Assembly: GCF_002575655.3 (NCBI RefSeq)
Contig: NC_053035.3
Location: 375,139,792 to 375,203,791, forward strand
DNA from: Aegilops tauschii subsp. strangulata
Lineage: Eukaryota; Streptophyta; Magnoliopsida; Poales; Poaceae
Length of the DNA stretch: 64,000 bases
Direction of reading: 5' to 3'
Position numbers and translations under genes: made by a program. The notes beneath the pieces are model-generated. The model had not been told where the DNA came from, did no database searches, and saw nothing but the letters and a program-made list of their open reading frames with translations. Shown here in pieces: positions 10,124 to 21,055 of the stretch. Numbering within the stretch: the stretch's first letter is position 1; each line of letters starts with the position of its first letter.

Positions 10124-10619
10124 TACGCCTGCCACTGAGGAGGCACCGGACACCGCCGGAGGTGGGAGCTACGATTTAGGCGAAAGGGTGCACAGGGCAC
10201 CAAGGTGAGCAGGCTTTGTTGGCCGGGTGAGAAGCAAGAGACGGCAAGAGGTGGTGCGGAGCTGATTAGAAACCCGGACGAGCAAAGATCTGGAAAGGGT
10301 GCAGATCTGTGTCTCCCGGGAGCGACGCGGATGCCTTTCTGGGCCAACTCTCTTGATAATAGAGAAGGTCCATACAAGTGGCCCGCCAACTCTTATAGGT
10401 CTATGGTACGCCATTTATAGGCTAAAGGGTAGATTTTTTTAGGGCTGGCTAATTTATTTTTTTAAGGGATACGCACACTTTAATTAATTCGAAGCAAGAT
10501 TCAAAGGGATACAAAGGGCTCGCTAAATGGTAGATGGCGCACACATTAGCGTACGTAGGTTTTCTAAGTGGGCCGGCCCATCGCTTATACACCCCATCGT
10601 ACGTAGGTTTTCTATAAGT
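10124..10619. other. no gene seen; flank of gypsy element
   Basis: Unique-looking sequence with scattered stops in all frames. I recognise no protein. Towards the right it becomes A/T-rich and contains CGTACGTAGGTTTTCTA twice (near 10551 and 10599), leading into the repeat array. Confidence 0.5.
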
Positions 10620-11260
10620 TTAGTTTCTTTCCACGTTTTTTTCTATGGGTTTTTCAACCGATTTGTGTTTGAATTTTTATTTATTATATCCACTTTTGGG
10701 GTTTTATTTTTGTTTTTACCTTTTCTTCTCTTTTATTTTCATTCTTTTAAGAAAATTCAAACTGTTGAACTTTTCATAATTCGTGAACTTCTTCAAATCT
10801 GTGAAGTTTTCTTGACGTTTGTGAACTTTTCAAATCCATGAACTTTTTTCCAAATTCGTGAACTTTTTTTAAATCTGTGTACTTTTTTTCAAGTGCATAA
10901 ACTTTTTTCAAATTCATGAATTTTTGTTCAAATCCATGAACTTTTTAATATTCATGAACATTATTTCAAATTCAAGCACTTTTTTCAAGTTTGTAAACAT
11001 ATTTTTGAATTTATGAGCCTATTTAAATGTGTGATTTTTTAAATTTTGTGAACAGTTTTTAGTTAATAATTTTTTTTGTTAAAATCCATGAGCATTTCAA
11101 TTCGTGAACAATTTCAAAGCTGTAGATAGTTTTCAAATCGGTGAACTTTTTTCAAATTCGCTAATTTTTTTTAGTCTTGAACTTTTTTCCAAATCCATGA
11201 CTTTTTCTGAATTAAAAAAAATAAGCACATATTTTTTTCCTCAAAAGTCAATGGTCGACA
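10620..11260. repeat. array of degenerate 'GAACTTTTTTCAAATTCATG' units
   Basis: About 600 bp made mostly of a roughly 20-35 bp degenerate unit (key pieces TGAACTTTTT and CAAATTCATGAA). Units vary in length and sequence, unlike a satellite. Probably the inside of a non-autonomous DNA element, but I could not identify its ends. No coding potential. Confidence 0.65.
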
Positions 11261-11457
11261 AGGTTAACCACAGAGAGCGATAGGCGCTTGCGCTTTGACG
11301 AGTGAGCTACTCGCTCACGTTCCTAAGTTGCGCACCCAAGGGGGCACGCGGGCATTGTCTTAGCTACCTGACACAGGGACCGATGACTAGGAGCTCTCAC
11401 ATAAGACGTTGTATAGAAGCACCTCGTGAGCACGTCCAGAACATGCATGATTCATAA
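11261..11457. other. no gene seen
   Basis: Intervening sequence between the array and the Tourist-like element. No repeat or protein recognised. Confidence 0.4.
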
Positions 11458-11777
11458 GGGCATGGTCAATGCATAGCCTCAGGATGATGCCCCGCATGTC
11501 ATATAGGATGAGATGTTAGAAAAAGTAGATTCGGATGAAGCAGCGGGATCCTCTGCAAGAGGCGGGTACTTGGGAAAAAATTGTGATCCGGTGCATAAAG
11601 CTGAAAAAGTTGAAGTAAAGAGTAAAGAAGCATGTGTGGTGGAAGTCTTTATTTTCTATTCATTGATGCGGCCCACTAGTGGTAGCTTTGCATTGGGAAG
11701 AAAAAATCAATGTAGATGTCTCAAACTACTTTTTGTCGTGTGGCATCTGTATCTATATGCCACCATTGTACATGCCT
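11458..11777. mobile_element. Tourist-like MITE
   Basis: About 320 bp with imperfect terminal inverted repeats: left GGGCATGGTCAATGCATAG, right (reverse complement) AGGCATGTACAATGGTGGC. Both sides are flanked by TAA (11455-11457 and 11778-11780), the target duplication of PIF/Harbinger elements. No transposase. Confidence 0.65.
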
Positions 11778-11879
11778 TAAGAGATGGCGGTCCACTTGTA
11801 CATTCTTTTTCCTTTTTGAGAAAAATGGCCAATTATGAGAGCAAGTTTTTTTAGGGCTATGAGAGCAACTAACTTTTTT

Positions 11880-13248
11880 TAGGCAAAGCAACTAACTAAA
11901 GGGTACCCCCTTGTTGGGGCCTCAAGGGGGTCATTTTAGTGGGCTAAAGGCCCATCAAAAGGTATGCCTGACCGCCGCCACGTGTCGTGTGCTGAGGCTC
12001 CCTCTGGTTTTCGTTCTTTTTTCTGTACATATGTTTTAGTTTTAGATAGGTTTTTTCGGGTTTTCTGTTTTTCGGTTTACGACCGCCTTTCCTAGGTTTT
12101 GAAGAAAAAAAATCCTGAATTTTACTTTTTACGCGAAAAAGTTGTGCTTCCACAAGAAGCATAGATTTGCCTCTGTGAGAAGCATTGAGCTTCTTGGAAA
12201 GGGAAAAAACTGTGAATTTGTTTTTTATGTGATTTATTTTTTGCTTCCACGAGAAGTATACATTTGCTTCTTGTGGAGACAGATTTTCTTCCGCGAGTGC
12301 TTCTTGGAGAGGAAAGCAATCGTGATTTTTTTGCACGATTTAATATTTACTTTCACGAGAAGCACATATTTGCTTCCACAAGAAGCACTCGAAAAAAAGA
12401 AAAAAATCATGAATTATTTTTGCCAATTTCTTCTTTACTATACGAGAAGCACATATTTGTTCTCATGAAGACACAAATTTGTTTCTGCGAAGAGCACAAC
12501 TATACTTCTCAAAAAAGGAAAAAATCTTGATTCTTTTGTGCTATTTTTTTCACCAGAAGCACAAATTTGCTACTCGTGTAGGCACGGATTTGCTTCCGTG
12601 AGAAGCAGGAAAGGAAAAAAACGTGAATTTTGTTTTGCGTGATTTTTTTCTTTCACGAGAAGCACAAATTTGTTTTTTGTGGAAACACATATTTGTTTAT
12701 GCGATGTGCTTCTGGGAAAAGGGAAAAAGTTATGGTTTTTGCGCCATTTTTTTGGTTCCACAAGCACATATTTGTTTCTCGTGGAGTCACATATTTATAT
12801 ACGCGATATGCTTCTCAGAAAGGAAAAAAATATTAAATTAGGCGATTTTTTTGCTTATACGATAAGTATAGATTTGCATCTCGTGGAGGGACATATCTGT
12901 TAACATGAAATCTAATTTCGAAGATCTCGACGCAAGAAATCCAGCAATGAAACCCATTCGATATTTGGACGCATGGTTCAAAAGATAAAATGTTTTGAGA
13001 AAAGAATCTATTCCCTCCGTCCTTGAAAGAGTATACTTTCAACTTTGTTGGAGAATGCTTGCAAAACTAAATATGTATATGACGAAAATATATTTTATTT
13101 ATGAATCTAATGCTACTAATTTGATGGCGTAAATGTTGGTCTATTATTGTATAAATACGGTCAGGCATAAAAAAGTTTGACTTTCCAACAAAATTAAAAG
13201 TACACTATTTCAAGGACAGTGCACCACTTGTCAAAGCCGATTTTAGCC
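11880..13248. mobile_element. Mutator-like non-autonomous element, ends uncertain
   Basis: Related along its length to the better-defined element at 13249-14364. Near the left end it has GCCACGTGTCG.G.GCTG...GCTCCCTC, a T-rich TTTTTCGGGTTTT segment, then an array of AGAAGCA units. Near the right end it has GAAGATCTCGACGCAAGAAATCC and TTTGGACGCA. The array (12125-12925) alternates GCTTC...GAGAAGCA(CA) and (ACA)AATTTG pieces every 25-50 bp. No transposase seen. A degenerate MITE sits in its right part. Confidence 0.55.
13011..13221. mobile_element. Stowaway-like MITE, diverged
   Basis: Left end TTCCCTCCGTCCTTGAAAG after a TA (13009-13010). The right part, read in reverse complement, gives CTGTCCTTGAAATAGTG, so about 40 bp of inverted terminal sequence is visible. 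The last bases of the right end are lost. Confidence 0.6.
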
Positions 13249-14364
13249 GAGAGCAACTAGTTAACGAGCGCTCCTTCGGGAGCCTCGCAACGATCAATGC
13301 CACTTGGCGCGCTCTCAGCCATTCGCCACGTGTCGCGCTCTGGACGCTCCCTCCAAATTTTATTTTTTTAATTTTCTGCACACGTTTTCGGCTTTTTAAA
13401 TGTTTTTTTCGGGTTTTTCGACGTTTTGGTTTTTCACCGATTTTCCTTAGCTTTTCAATAAAAAAGTTTTTTTTAAAAAAAATTGCACGAAAAAACGCTT
13501 TTTATTTTTTTCTTTCGCGAGAGTCACGGTTTTTGCTTCCGCGAGAGGCACGGTTTTGCTTTCGCGAGTCACGGCCGTGCCTCGCGAAAACAGAAAAAAA
13601 AACGCGTTTTCTGTTTTTTTTGCTTTCGCGAGAGTCACAGTTTTGCTTTCGCGAGAGGCACGGGTGTGCTTTTGCGAGAGTCACGGCCGTGCCTCTCGGA
13701 AACGGAAAAAAACACGTTTTTTGTTTTTTTTTCTTTCGCGAGAGTCACCGCCGTGCCTCTCGGAAAGGGGAAAAACGCGTTTTCTGTTTTTTTCCTTTCG
13801 CGAGAGTCACAGTTTTGCTTCCGCAAGATGCACGGTTGTGCTTTCACGAGAGTCACGGCCGTGCCTCCTTGGAAACGAAAATAAACATGTTTTCTCTCTT
13901 TTTTTCCGCGAGAGTCACGGTTTTACTTCCGCGAGAGGCACGGTTGTGATTTTGTGAGAGGCACGGGCGTGCCTCTTTCGGAAAAGGAAAAAACCCGTGC
14001 TTCTGGTTCGGTTTTTTTGTCCGGTTCGTGAAAAAAAAGTTCGTCAAAACTTATCAACATGGGATCTACTCCCTCCGTCCCATAATATAAGAACGTTTTC
14101 CAAATTAACATAGCTAGAAAAATATTCTTATATTATGGGACGGAGGGAGTAGTTTTGAAGATCTCGACGCGAGGAATCCAACGATGAAAGCGGTTCGAGA
14201 TTTGGACGCACGGTTTGAGAGATAAAAACGTTTTGAATAAACGGATGTACGAAAAAGAGAAAACTCACAGGTTGCGACAAGTGGCACGCTGCATGTACGC
14301 CACTTGTCGTAACCAGGGGAATTGGAGTGATCTTTGCAACGAGTACTCCTCAATTAGTGATTTT
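13249..14364. mobile_element. Mutator-like non-autonomous element with 10 bp target duplication
   Basis: Flanked by a perfect direct repeat GATTTTAGCC (13239-13248 and 14365-14374), in the 9-11 bp range of Mutator-like elements. The ends are imperfect inverted repeats: left GAGAGCAACTAGTTAACGAG, right (reverse complement) AAAATCACTAATTGAGGAG. The inside is a T-rich leader, then an array (13505-13990) of CGCGAGAG.CACGG units in which GTGCCTCTCGGAAA recurs, and a conserved right part (GAAGATCTCGACGC). Long ORFs in several frames across the array reflect its lack of stops, not genes. Confidence 0.7.
14069..14149. mobile_element. short Stowaway MITE
   Basis: 81 bp near-perfect hairpin: CTCCCTCCGTCCCATAATAT at the left and its complement at the right, flanked by TA (14067-14068, 14150-14151). 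Nested in the Mutator-like element. Confidence 0.9.
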
Positions 14365-14374
14365 GATTTTAGCC

Positions 14375-15886
14375 AATTGCACGTGTGTTTTTTTTCTGAG
14401 TGGATGGGCCATTTGGACGTAGGTTGCCAAATCTGTTGCACCCACGGCCTCGGTCCGCCTTGATGGGCCGGACGGCAACCTTTGGGGGATTCGCTCTTCA
14501 GCCAGCGCCGAGCCGCCGTGGGCCAAGCCGATGCCGAGGACGCACGGTGTGTTAGCTCGCCGCGCGTCGGATCAGCCGCCGGCGCCCGTGGTTCCACCCG
14601 CTGAATCAACAGGCACTCCACGGCCGTTCCGCTCACCGAATCAGCGGCGAGCGAGTCCGAACGGAAGCAGACCTTGGCGGAACATGATGAAGCACGCACG
14701 TGAGGAACGAATCCTCACAGGTCGCGCTCTCTCTGTCTACTCATCCACCGTACTCGTGCTCGAGAGAGTACCAAGTACTAGTAGTAGTACCAACCAGACA
14801 GCCGGAAATCAGGCCGGATTGAATGGCTCCACAGTGGGGAGGTTGTTGAGCTTGAGCCAGCCCTTGAAGACGAATCATGATACCACGGTTCATGATGGGC
14901 CTGCATGCGCCCGTGGGGGCAAAAGCCTGCCCCCGCCCGAGCCAACGAGTTATGACTCGTGTGCTGCTAGGAGGAGGATAGGATAGGGTAGGATAGCCAC
15001 CCCCTGCTAGCAGGGAAGCACAGTATGACACGTCATGATAGCACCGGGCGGGCGGGCAGGCAAAAACTCTGCGGAGCGCCGCTGTGATTCTGACAAACCG
15101 CACCGGCTTCCCATCTCTGCGTTGCGTTGGGGATCAAGAAGTTTCAAGGGGGCCATGCCATGGCCAATGGAGCTGTCGCCTTGTGTCGATTCCCGTTCGT
15201 TCATGGGAGGACGATCCGTCGGTCCTCCTTGGGGCCCTAGGACGGGGGACACCGTGCCGCGTGCGTAGCAACCTCAAGTTCCTGAACCGATGTATAGTCT
15301 TTGCACGCGTGAACTTTGATCCATGTAATGTGGGACATGGTTCGCACGAGATGTATGTACGTCTCTACTGAAGCTTCCCTGTCTTGCAGATGTGCCGTGT
15401 TCTTGTAGGGGTTTTCATCCTCCAGTTTGGCTGGACGCACGAGGTCGAACAAAGTTTGAATCCTTCTCTCTACGAGACATGTTAAGAACGGACGGGCGAG
15501 CGAGAGGAGTCAATCTGCCGTCAAACACTTCAGATGATATACTACTCACCACACAAAGAAACATGTGGGAGTAATAGTACAGATGGGTAGTTGATGCACT
15601 GTCTGTGCTGCTCAAACTCAACAAACAAACAAACATACACGCAGAGCACAGATATGTTACATGAAGCGGGTCAGCTTTTGGCTTTACATCAGCGAAGTGA
15701 GGGTTATTGCTAATTAATTAACCAAGGAATGACAACACACGCACACAGAGAAAGAGAGAAAAACACACGCACAGAAACAAACATACAAGGAGTACCGGAG
15801 GGTCATTGTTGCAGTGATCACTTATTTTAGCCTCTCGATCGGCGGTAAAATCATCCAGGGAGGCTCTTGGTGTGAGTGAACGAGCG
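14375..15886. other. intergenic; 3' flank of the USP gene
   Basis: G/C-rich in the left part (14480-15260), with ORFs of 70-150 codons on both strands that show no recognisable domain. The segment from about 15640 to 15886 lies directly behind the USP stop codon on the minus strand and is probably its 3' UTR. It contains AAACAAACAAAC-type simple repeats. No clear AATAAA is seen. Confidence 0.45.
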
Positions 15887-18323
15887 TCAAGCCAGGAGCC
15901 AGAAGTTCTTCTGCCACCGGGTGCTGACGAGGTAGCCGCCGACGCCCTTGCTCTGCCGCCGCACCGCCAGCGTCAGGCACTCCGCCCTGCTGATGCACTC
16001 CTCCGCCAGCACCTCGCCGCGGCTCCGCAGGAAGCTGCGTTTGCCAGCACAAGAGAAAACATCTTTAACAACGGGATTACGATAATGCTAGCAGCTCAAC
16101 GTGGCAGATGAATGAATTAGCATGGTGAGAAGGTAACTTTTCAGAGGCTGTCATTTCTGTTTCGTAGGGGGTTTAAAACCGCCACATGACTACATGAGTG
16201 AGTAGTACTTCAGCACCAGCAGCAAGTCAGCAATGCTGCAATGGTCTGTGCACAATAGCCCCACAGTACCTCCTCCCATCATGGTTTCTCGCTCGTACTC
16301 GATTCATCTAGAGTTTAAGCTCAAAGGACAGGGAAAGGCACCCCTGATTTATGGCTGGCACATGGCTCTACTAGCTCTTGTGTAACAATACAGTAAAAGG
16401 CAGAGCCCCCGTTCCTGCTCTACTCTCTGAACTCTGAAGACCCTTCTAAGTTTTCTTCCAAAAAATACAGCTTATTATTCGCTGACAAAAAGTTCACTTA
16501 AGCTGAGCCTAAAAACCCCTTCCAAAACTTATCACACACGGGCAGCTTTCAACTTTCTCCGCTTGTATGGTGAAAGACCCAAAGCTCTTACAAAGATCTT
16601 TGCATGGTGAAAGGCTCAAAGCTCTCCAGATCTTTGTTTGCAAAGGACAATGGGCTTTACAGCGTGATGGGCCAAGCCAGGCCAGCGATGTAGTATAAGA
16701 TTCTCTCTTTTTTAACTTTCTACGGGACGATTCCGTGACAAATGGATACAGGTGTGCATGCACGCATATGCATCTTGTGCTGTAGCGGTGGTACGAGAGG
16801 TGCATGGATGGATGCTTACCAGCAGAAAGGGGACGGCTTGCTTTGGCTGAGCACGAGCACGGACGCCTCCAGCTTCTTCACCTGGCTGAGGACGGTGGCC
16901 AGCATGGGCCCCTGGATCACAAGCGCCTCCACCTCCACCTAACCACACTCACCCAAACCATATATTACAACACTGTAGTAGTAGCCAGCATGGGGCACTG
17001 TGAATATGAAGGGACGAGCGAGTCCCTCCCATTTCACGGGCTAGACGACGACGAATACTGAATGCATCCACTGCTAACAATCACAAGTACACTCCGAAGC
17101 ATTCTAGTTTTTTACTTATTTTTAAGACAGTAACAAAAAAATTCTATTTCTTTTTCATTTTTTAAAGGTTTCTTCTACATAGTTACTACAGTACAAGACT
17201 AGGCTACAAATTTTGAGAGTACGATTCTGGGCATCTAGGCGGGAACCACACATTTTTTTCCCTTTCCAACCTCGATTTGATGAAGTTGAGGTGGCCTTTC
17301 TAGCTTTAGGCCTGCCATGATCCATGAATAAAAAGGTTGGCTATGATGATTCCCTTGCTTTACCTTTTCATGAATGTTCTGATCTGATCTACATCTCTAG
17401 CTACCGTAACTATTGCCGCCAAGTGGGCCAAGGCACCCAAAAACACTTGATCTGAGAAAAGCCACGGCCCCAACTAGCCTAGCACAGGTTTCTCTGTAGA
17501 GAAATGTCAGTGCAGTGCAGTGTCCTTTATGCTTGGAGAGGCCCAAAAATACAGAGTTACCACAACCAGCATCTTTCCCATTCGTTCGCTCCGAAACAAG
17601 TTTTAGTTAAGCAGGCAGCATTTTTTGTATACTACATCCAGCGCTTAAGGTCATTTTTTAATGAAGCTTCAGGGCATAATGCAAATTGTAAAACAAACTA
17701 GTCTAGTACAACAAATCACACCTGTCGGTGCCACCTGATGTCCCTAAGAGTAATGAGATGCCATCGTCAAGCGTAATGAGACGCAAAACATCCTAGCTAA
17801 TGTACTGCGAAGTACTACTACCAAGTGACCAGTTCATCTTCTTCTTGTTAGAAGAAGAACGGGTCTGGTGGCAGGAGAGAGCACGGGCACGCACCTCGGG
17901 CTTGCAGGCCTTGCAGAGGGAGCCGAGGGAGTTGGCAAGCGCGGCGGCGTCCTCGCCGCGGGCGCCGCCGCCGCGAGGCAGGATGTGGAGCAGCGTGAGG
18001 AAGTCCCCCCGGTTGGCGACGTGGGTGAGCGCCCACATCATGGCGTGCTTGGCCCCGGAGCTCTGGTCCACCACCACCATCACCCGCTTCCTCCCCGTCG
18101 CCGCGGCCTCCTCCGGGGCGCCGCAGAACCCGCCGCCCCCGCCCCGCCGGTGGCCTCTCGCCCTCGCCTTCTTCCTCGACCACCTCCTCGACCCGCGCCT
18201 GCCGGTGCCGCCGCCGCACTCCCATTCCTCCGGCTGGCGCGGCGCCGGCGCCGGCGCGCTGCCGCCGTCGCTGGAGCTCAGCTGGCGCAGGAAGTAGTCG
18301 CTGCTGCCCCCGCTGCTCCCCAT
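15887..18323 (-). CDS. universal stress protein (USP) domain gene, three exons
   Basis: Host gene. Exons on the minus strand: 18323-17895 (429 bp), 16938-16820 (119 bp), 16034-15887 (148 bp), giving 231 codons plus TGA. Splice sites are GAG|GTGCGT ... TTAG|GTG and GCTG|GTAAGC ... GCAG|CTTCC; phases 0 and 2 join in frame. The N-terminal half is low complexity (Ser, Gly, Arg), starting MGSSGGSSDYFLRQL. The USP fold follows: VMVVVDQSSGAKHAMMWAL (strand 1 and helix), TLLHILP, VEVEALVIQGP, LEASVLVLSQSKPS. The C-terminal ends RWQKNFWLLA. The usual G-2x-G-9x-G-S/T ATP-binding signature is not evident. The start was chosen at the conserved-looking MGSS; an in-frame ATG at 18518 would add a 65-residue Arg/Pro-rich stretch that looks like 5' UTR. 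Biochemical role unknown; membership of the adenine-nucleotide alpha-hydrolase-like/USP family is from motifs. Confidence 0.87.
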
Positions 18324-18697
18324 CGATCCCCTCCCTCTCCCCGCCTTGCGGCGCGCGGCGGTCGGCTCGGTGCGAGTGCGCGGCGCGGTGCTCTGGGCTT
18401 TGGTGCGCGGTGGTGTGCAACGTTTGTTTCCTGCTTTAAAGCGGGCGGAGACAGGCGCTGGCTGGCGGGAGTAATAATAAGGTGAGGGTGGACTCGGAAA
18501 AGGACACAGGTCGCGCACACGGGTGAAAACACAAATTACCAGCCAAAAACATTGGTAACTTTTCGAGGTTACAAAGCCCTAGCCGTTGGTAGGCCGCTCT
18601 GCTGGCATTAGCAAGTCCAAAGAAGGATTTCACGTAGTACTAGTAGTCTTGTGAGTAGACGCTTGTCGTTGCTGGTGTACTTTGGGTACGGTGGTCT
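18324..18697. promoter_or_regulatory. 5' flank of the USP gene
   Basis: Probable 5' UTR and core promoter of the minus-strand USP gene. Candidate TATA-like pieces on the minus strand are TTTAAAG (near 18435) and TTATTATTA (near 18475); neither is convincing. The G/C-rich leader ends near 18440. Confidence 0.35.
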
Positions 18698-19082
18698 GGT
18701 AATTCGGTTGTTATGGCGGGCGACACTTGTTTAGCTGCGGTTACATTTGGTAGTTAGTACGCTAATGCTGGTCCGCATGGGTTAGGAGTGGTCTAATTTT
18801 TCTATGGTTAGGCTTCTGTACCTTCTAATAATATGAATACTGTCTGGAATCTGGATTCTCGAGTCAGTCGCGCCACTCTACCATTTTTCACGTGAGCACC
18901 GACGGCGTCCCGTCGTGTGTTTTCGAGCACAGGAACAAGCGCCGCTTTTTATTCAGACCGATCGATCAATTCAAAGCCATCAACACTTTGGAACTTCGCG
19001 GCACTAGATTGTACCCGTGCATGTCCGGGCACAGGAGGACTTTTGCTTTTGCAAGTTTGGAGACAAGCACGGATTTCTTTCC
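18698..19082. repeat. direct duplication, copy 1
   Basis: Matches 20716-21055 in the same orientation: both start GGTAATTCGGTTGTT, share CTTCTGTACCTTCTAA, GTGAGCACCGACGGCGTCCC and CATGTCCGGGCACAGGAGG, and end at CACGGATTTCTT. It has a 21-24 bp insertion near its right end relative to copy 2. Both copies keep a short ORF (STDGVPSCVFE.RNKRRFLF), but their protein differences give no sign of constraint. Confidence 0.85.
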
Positions 19083-20715
19083 CTCTCTTTCGAGGAAAAA
19101 CAATAGAAGCACGGCCGATGGGCGTGGATTTTTGTCTCCTAGGTGCTCCGCCATCGTACACGAACATCAAATTCAAAAATATCTGGAAAATTGAAAAAAA
19201 GGGTTTGGGGATATCAAATCTGGGTGCTCAATCTACTCCCACGTAAAGTTCCGCAAAATTTACATTCGTGGTACTCTAAGTAAAAAAGACAAAGAAAATC
19301 ATATGTACAAAAAAGAAACTATTAGGGTGGATCGTGTCGGACCGTATTTTCTTTTCTTGGTTTTTTCATGAAATTTAACACGGAAGTAGATTGGTCACCT
19401 AGGTTTGATACCCCAAGATTCCAGTTTTTTTAGTTTTCTTGTTATTTTTTAAATTTGGTATCCTATATACCTAAGAGATTCATCCCCACTAACATATTTA
19501 TCTTAGCATGCAAGCTGTCCACCTCATCACACATTCACACATGCCACGTCAGGCTTTCTGTTACAAACAGCCACTCTCCAGATGAACAACCATCTCCCTT
19601 AGAAAAAAAAAATACATATCTTTTTAATTCAACTTACTTCTTTTTATATTTAACTGACGCCAAGAATACACGATCTTCTCCCCTTCCCGGTCTCTTCCCC
19701 TTCTCGGCCCTTTTTATCCCCTACCTTCTCGGTCTCTCTCTCCCATAGTAGGACCGGCCCAGGTGACCGCAGCAGACGGTTGGAGAAGGTTGGGAAGGCA
19801 TCGATGGGGATAGATTGGAGCTCTTTTGCACAGACGGCTCCCTCCTCTCTCTCCAGTACAACACTTCTAATACCCAATCCATGGCTCCTGTAACGCTTCT
19901 AACACCTAGTCCATGGCTCCTGTAGGTACATCCCGTTCCGGTGCTCTGATGTCCAGTAACCATGGTAACCGCCGCTGGTGTTCGGATCTGGGCGGATGGA
20001 CCTGAGTGCGCGCGGCGGGTTAGTGTCGTAACCCCAGTGGACGAGTCTCCACTTGAGCAGACCGTTCCAGTCGGGGCCGCCTCCTGCTCCTTCCTAGGCC
20101 ATGGTCTCATGGTTGCCGCCGGAGAGACAGATGTTGCTGCCGGTGCGGTGGGTTCCTGACTTCCAGGTGGGTACCATCGCCTCCATTGACTCCCCGCTCC
20201 TCCTTGTAATATATTTATGGTGATTTAACTATTGATTTTCATAGAATAATTTTGGTGTTTTTCAGTACTATGCATTCTCTTTTGATGTGCTAAAATGTTA
20301 TGCAGCTACTAGATTTGACTGATTCTGGTAACATTGTGAATATATTCATTGTTTCATTGATTTTTTTTAACTTTGATTTGCTCTCATATGGCACCCTCTG
20401 TAAGTATATCAATCTATTTTTGCTAGAGATCTTGACGTGTACACACAAAAAGGGGCACTGAAGTCACTGAAACCACTGGCAAGAAAAAAACAGTTACTCA
20501 GATTTTGCAACGATTTATGTTTCTTCATGCTTCCGGTGGACAGATTATAAAACATCACATGCTACCTGGTAAACGAAGTAAATCAACCAATTTTGAAGTG
20601 ACATGATACTTACTGGTGTCTAACTCTGAACCATTTTCTAATTTTCCTTTTCTTCCTAAAGATTACATCCCACACGTGCAACAGTTGGAAGGTATCTGCA
20701 ACTTTATGTTTCTAA
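19083..20715. other. spacer between duplicated blocks; no gene recognised
   Basis: A/T-rich left part, then a more G/C-rich segment (19670-20200) with a partly repeated sentence (CTTCTAA.ACC.A.TCCATGGCTCCTGTA, twice at 19863-19925). A CAGGTGGGTACC junction at 20163 could be a fossil splice donor. No domain seen on either strand. Confidence 0.4.
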
Positions 20716-21055
20716 GGTAATTCGGTTGTTTTGTCGGGCGACACTTGTTCAGCTGCGGTTACATTTGTTCGTTAGAACGCTAATGCTGGGTAGGAGTGGT
20801 CTAGTTTTTTTATGGGTAGGCTTCTGTACCTTCTAACAGCTATAAATACTGTCTGGAATCTGGATGCTCGCTCTACTCTACAATTTTCGCGTGAGCACCG
20901 ACGGCGTCCCGTCGTGTGTTTTCGAGGACAGGAACAAGCGCCGCTTTTTATTCAGGCTGATCGACCAATTCAAAGCCATCAACACTTTGGAACTTCGCGG
21001 CACTAGACTGCACCCGTGCATGTCCGGGCACAGGAGGACTTTTGCACGGATTTCT
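20716..21055. repeat. direct duplication, copy 2
   Basis: Second copy of the block at 18698, about 2.02 kb away. It contains CTATAAATAC at about 20840, where copy 1 has an altered AATATGAATAC, so only this copy keeps a TATA-like element. Confidence 0.85.

Noticed and set aside
13483..13960. Several overlapping 130-codon ORFs with repeated Arg-Glu-Ser-His patterns
   Set aside because: They are translations of the CGCGAGAG.CACGG array in several frames and both strands, without a start context or domain.
10620..13990. Spaced short repeats resembling a CRISPR array
   Set aside because: Units are degenerate, spacers are not uniform, and the context is a plant genome with transposon ends.
14531..15371. 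G/C-rich ORFs behind the USP gene as a possible second gene
   Set aside because: No recognisable domain, no splice-consistent extension and equal open frames on both strands.
17800..18485. Plus-strand ORFs of 165-205 codons opposite USP exon 1
   Set aside because: Exon 1 on the minus strand has the USP motif and consistent splice sites; the opposite frames are G/C shadows.
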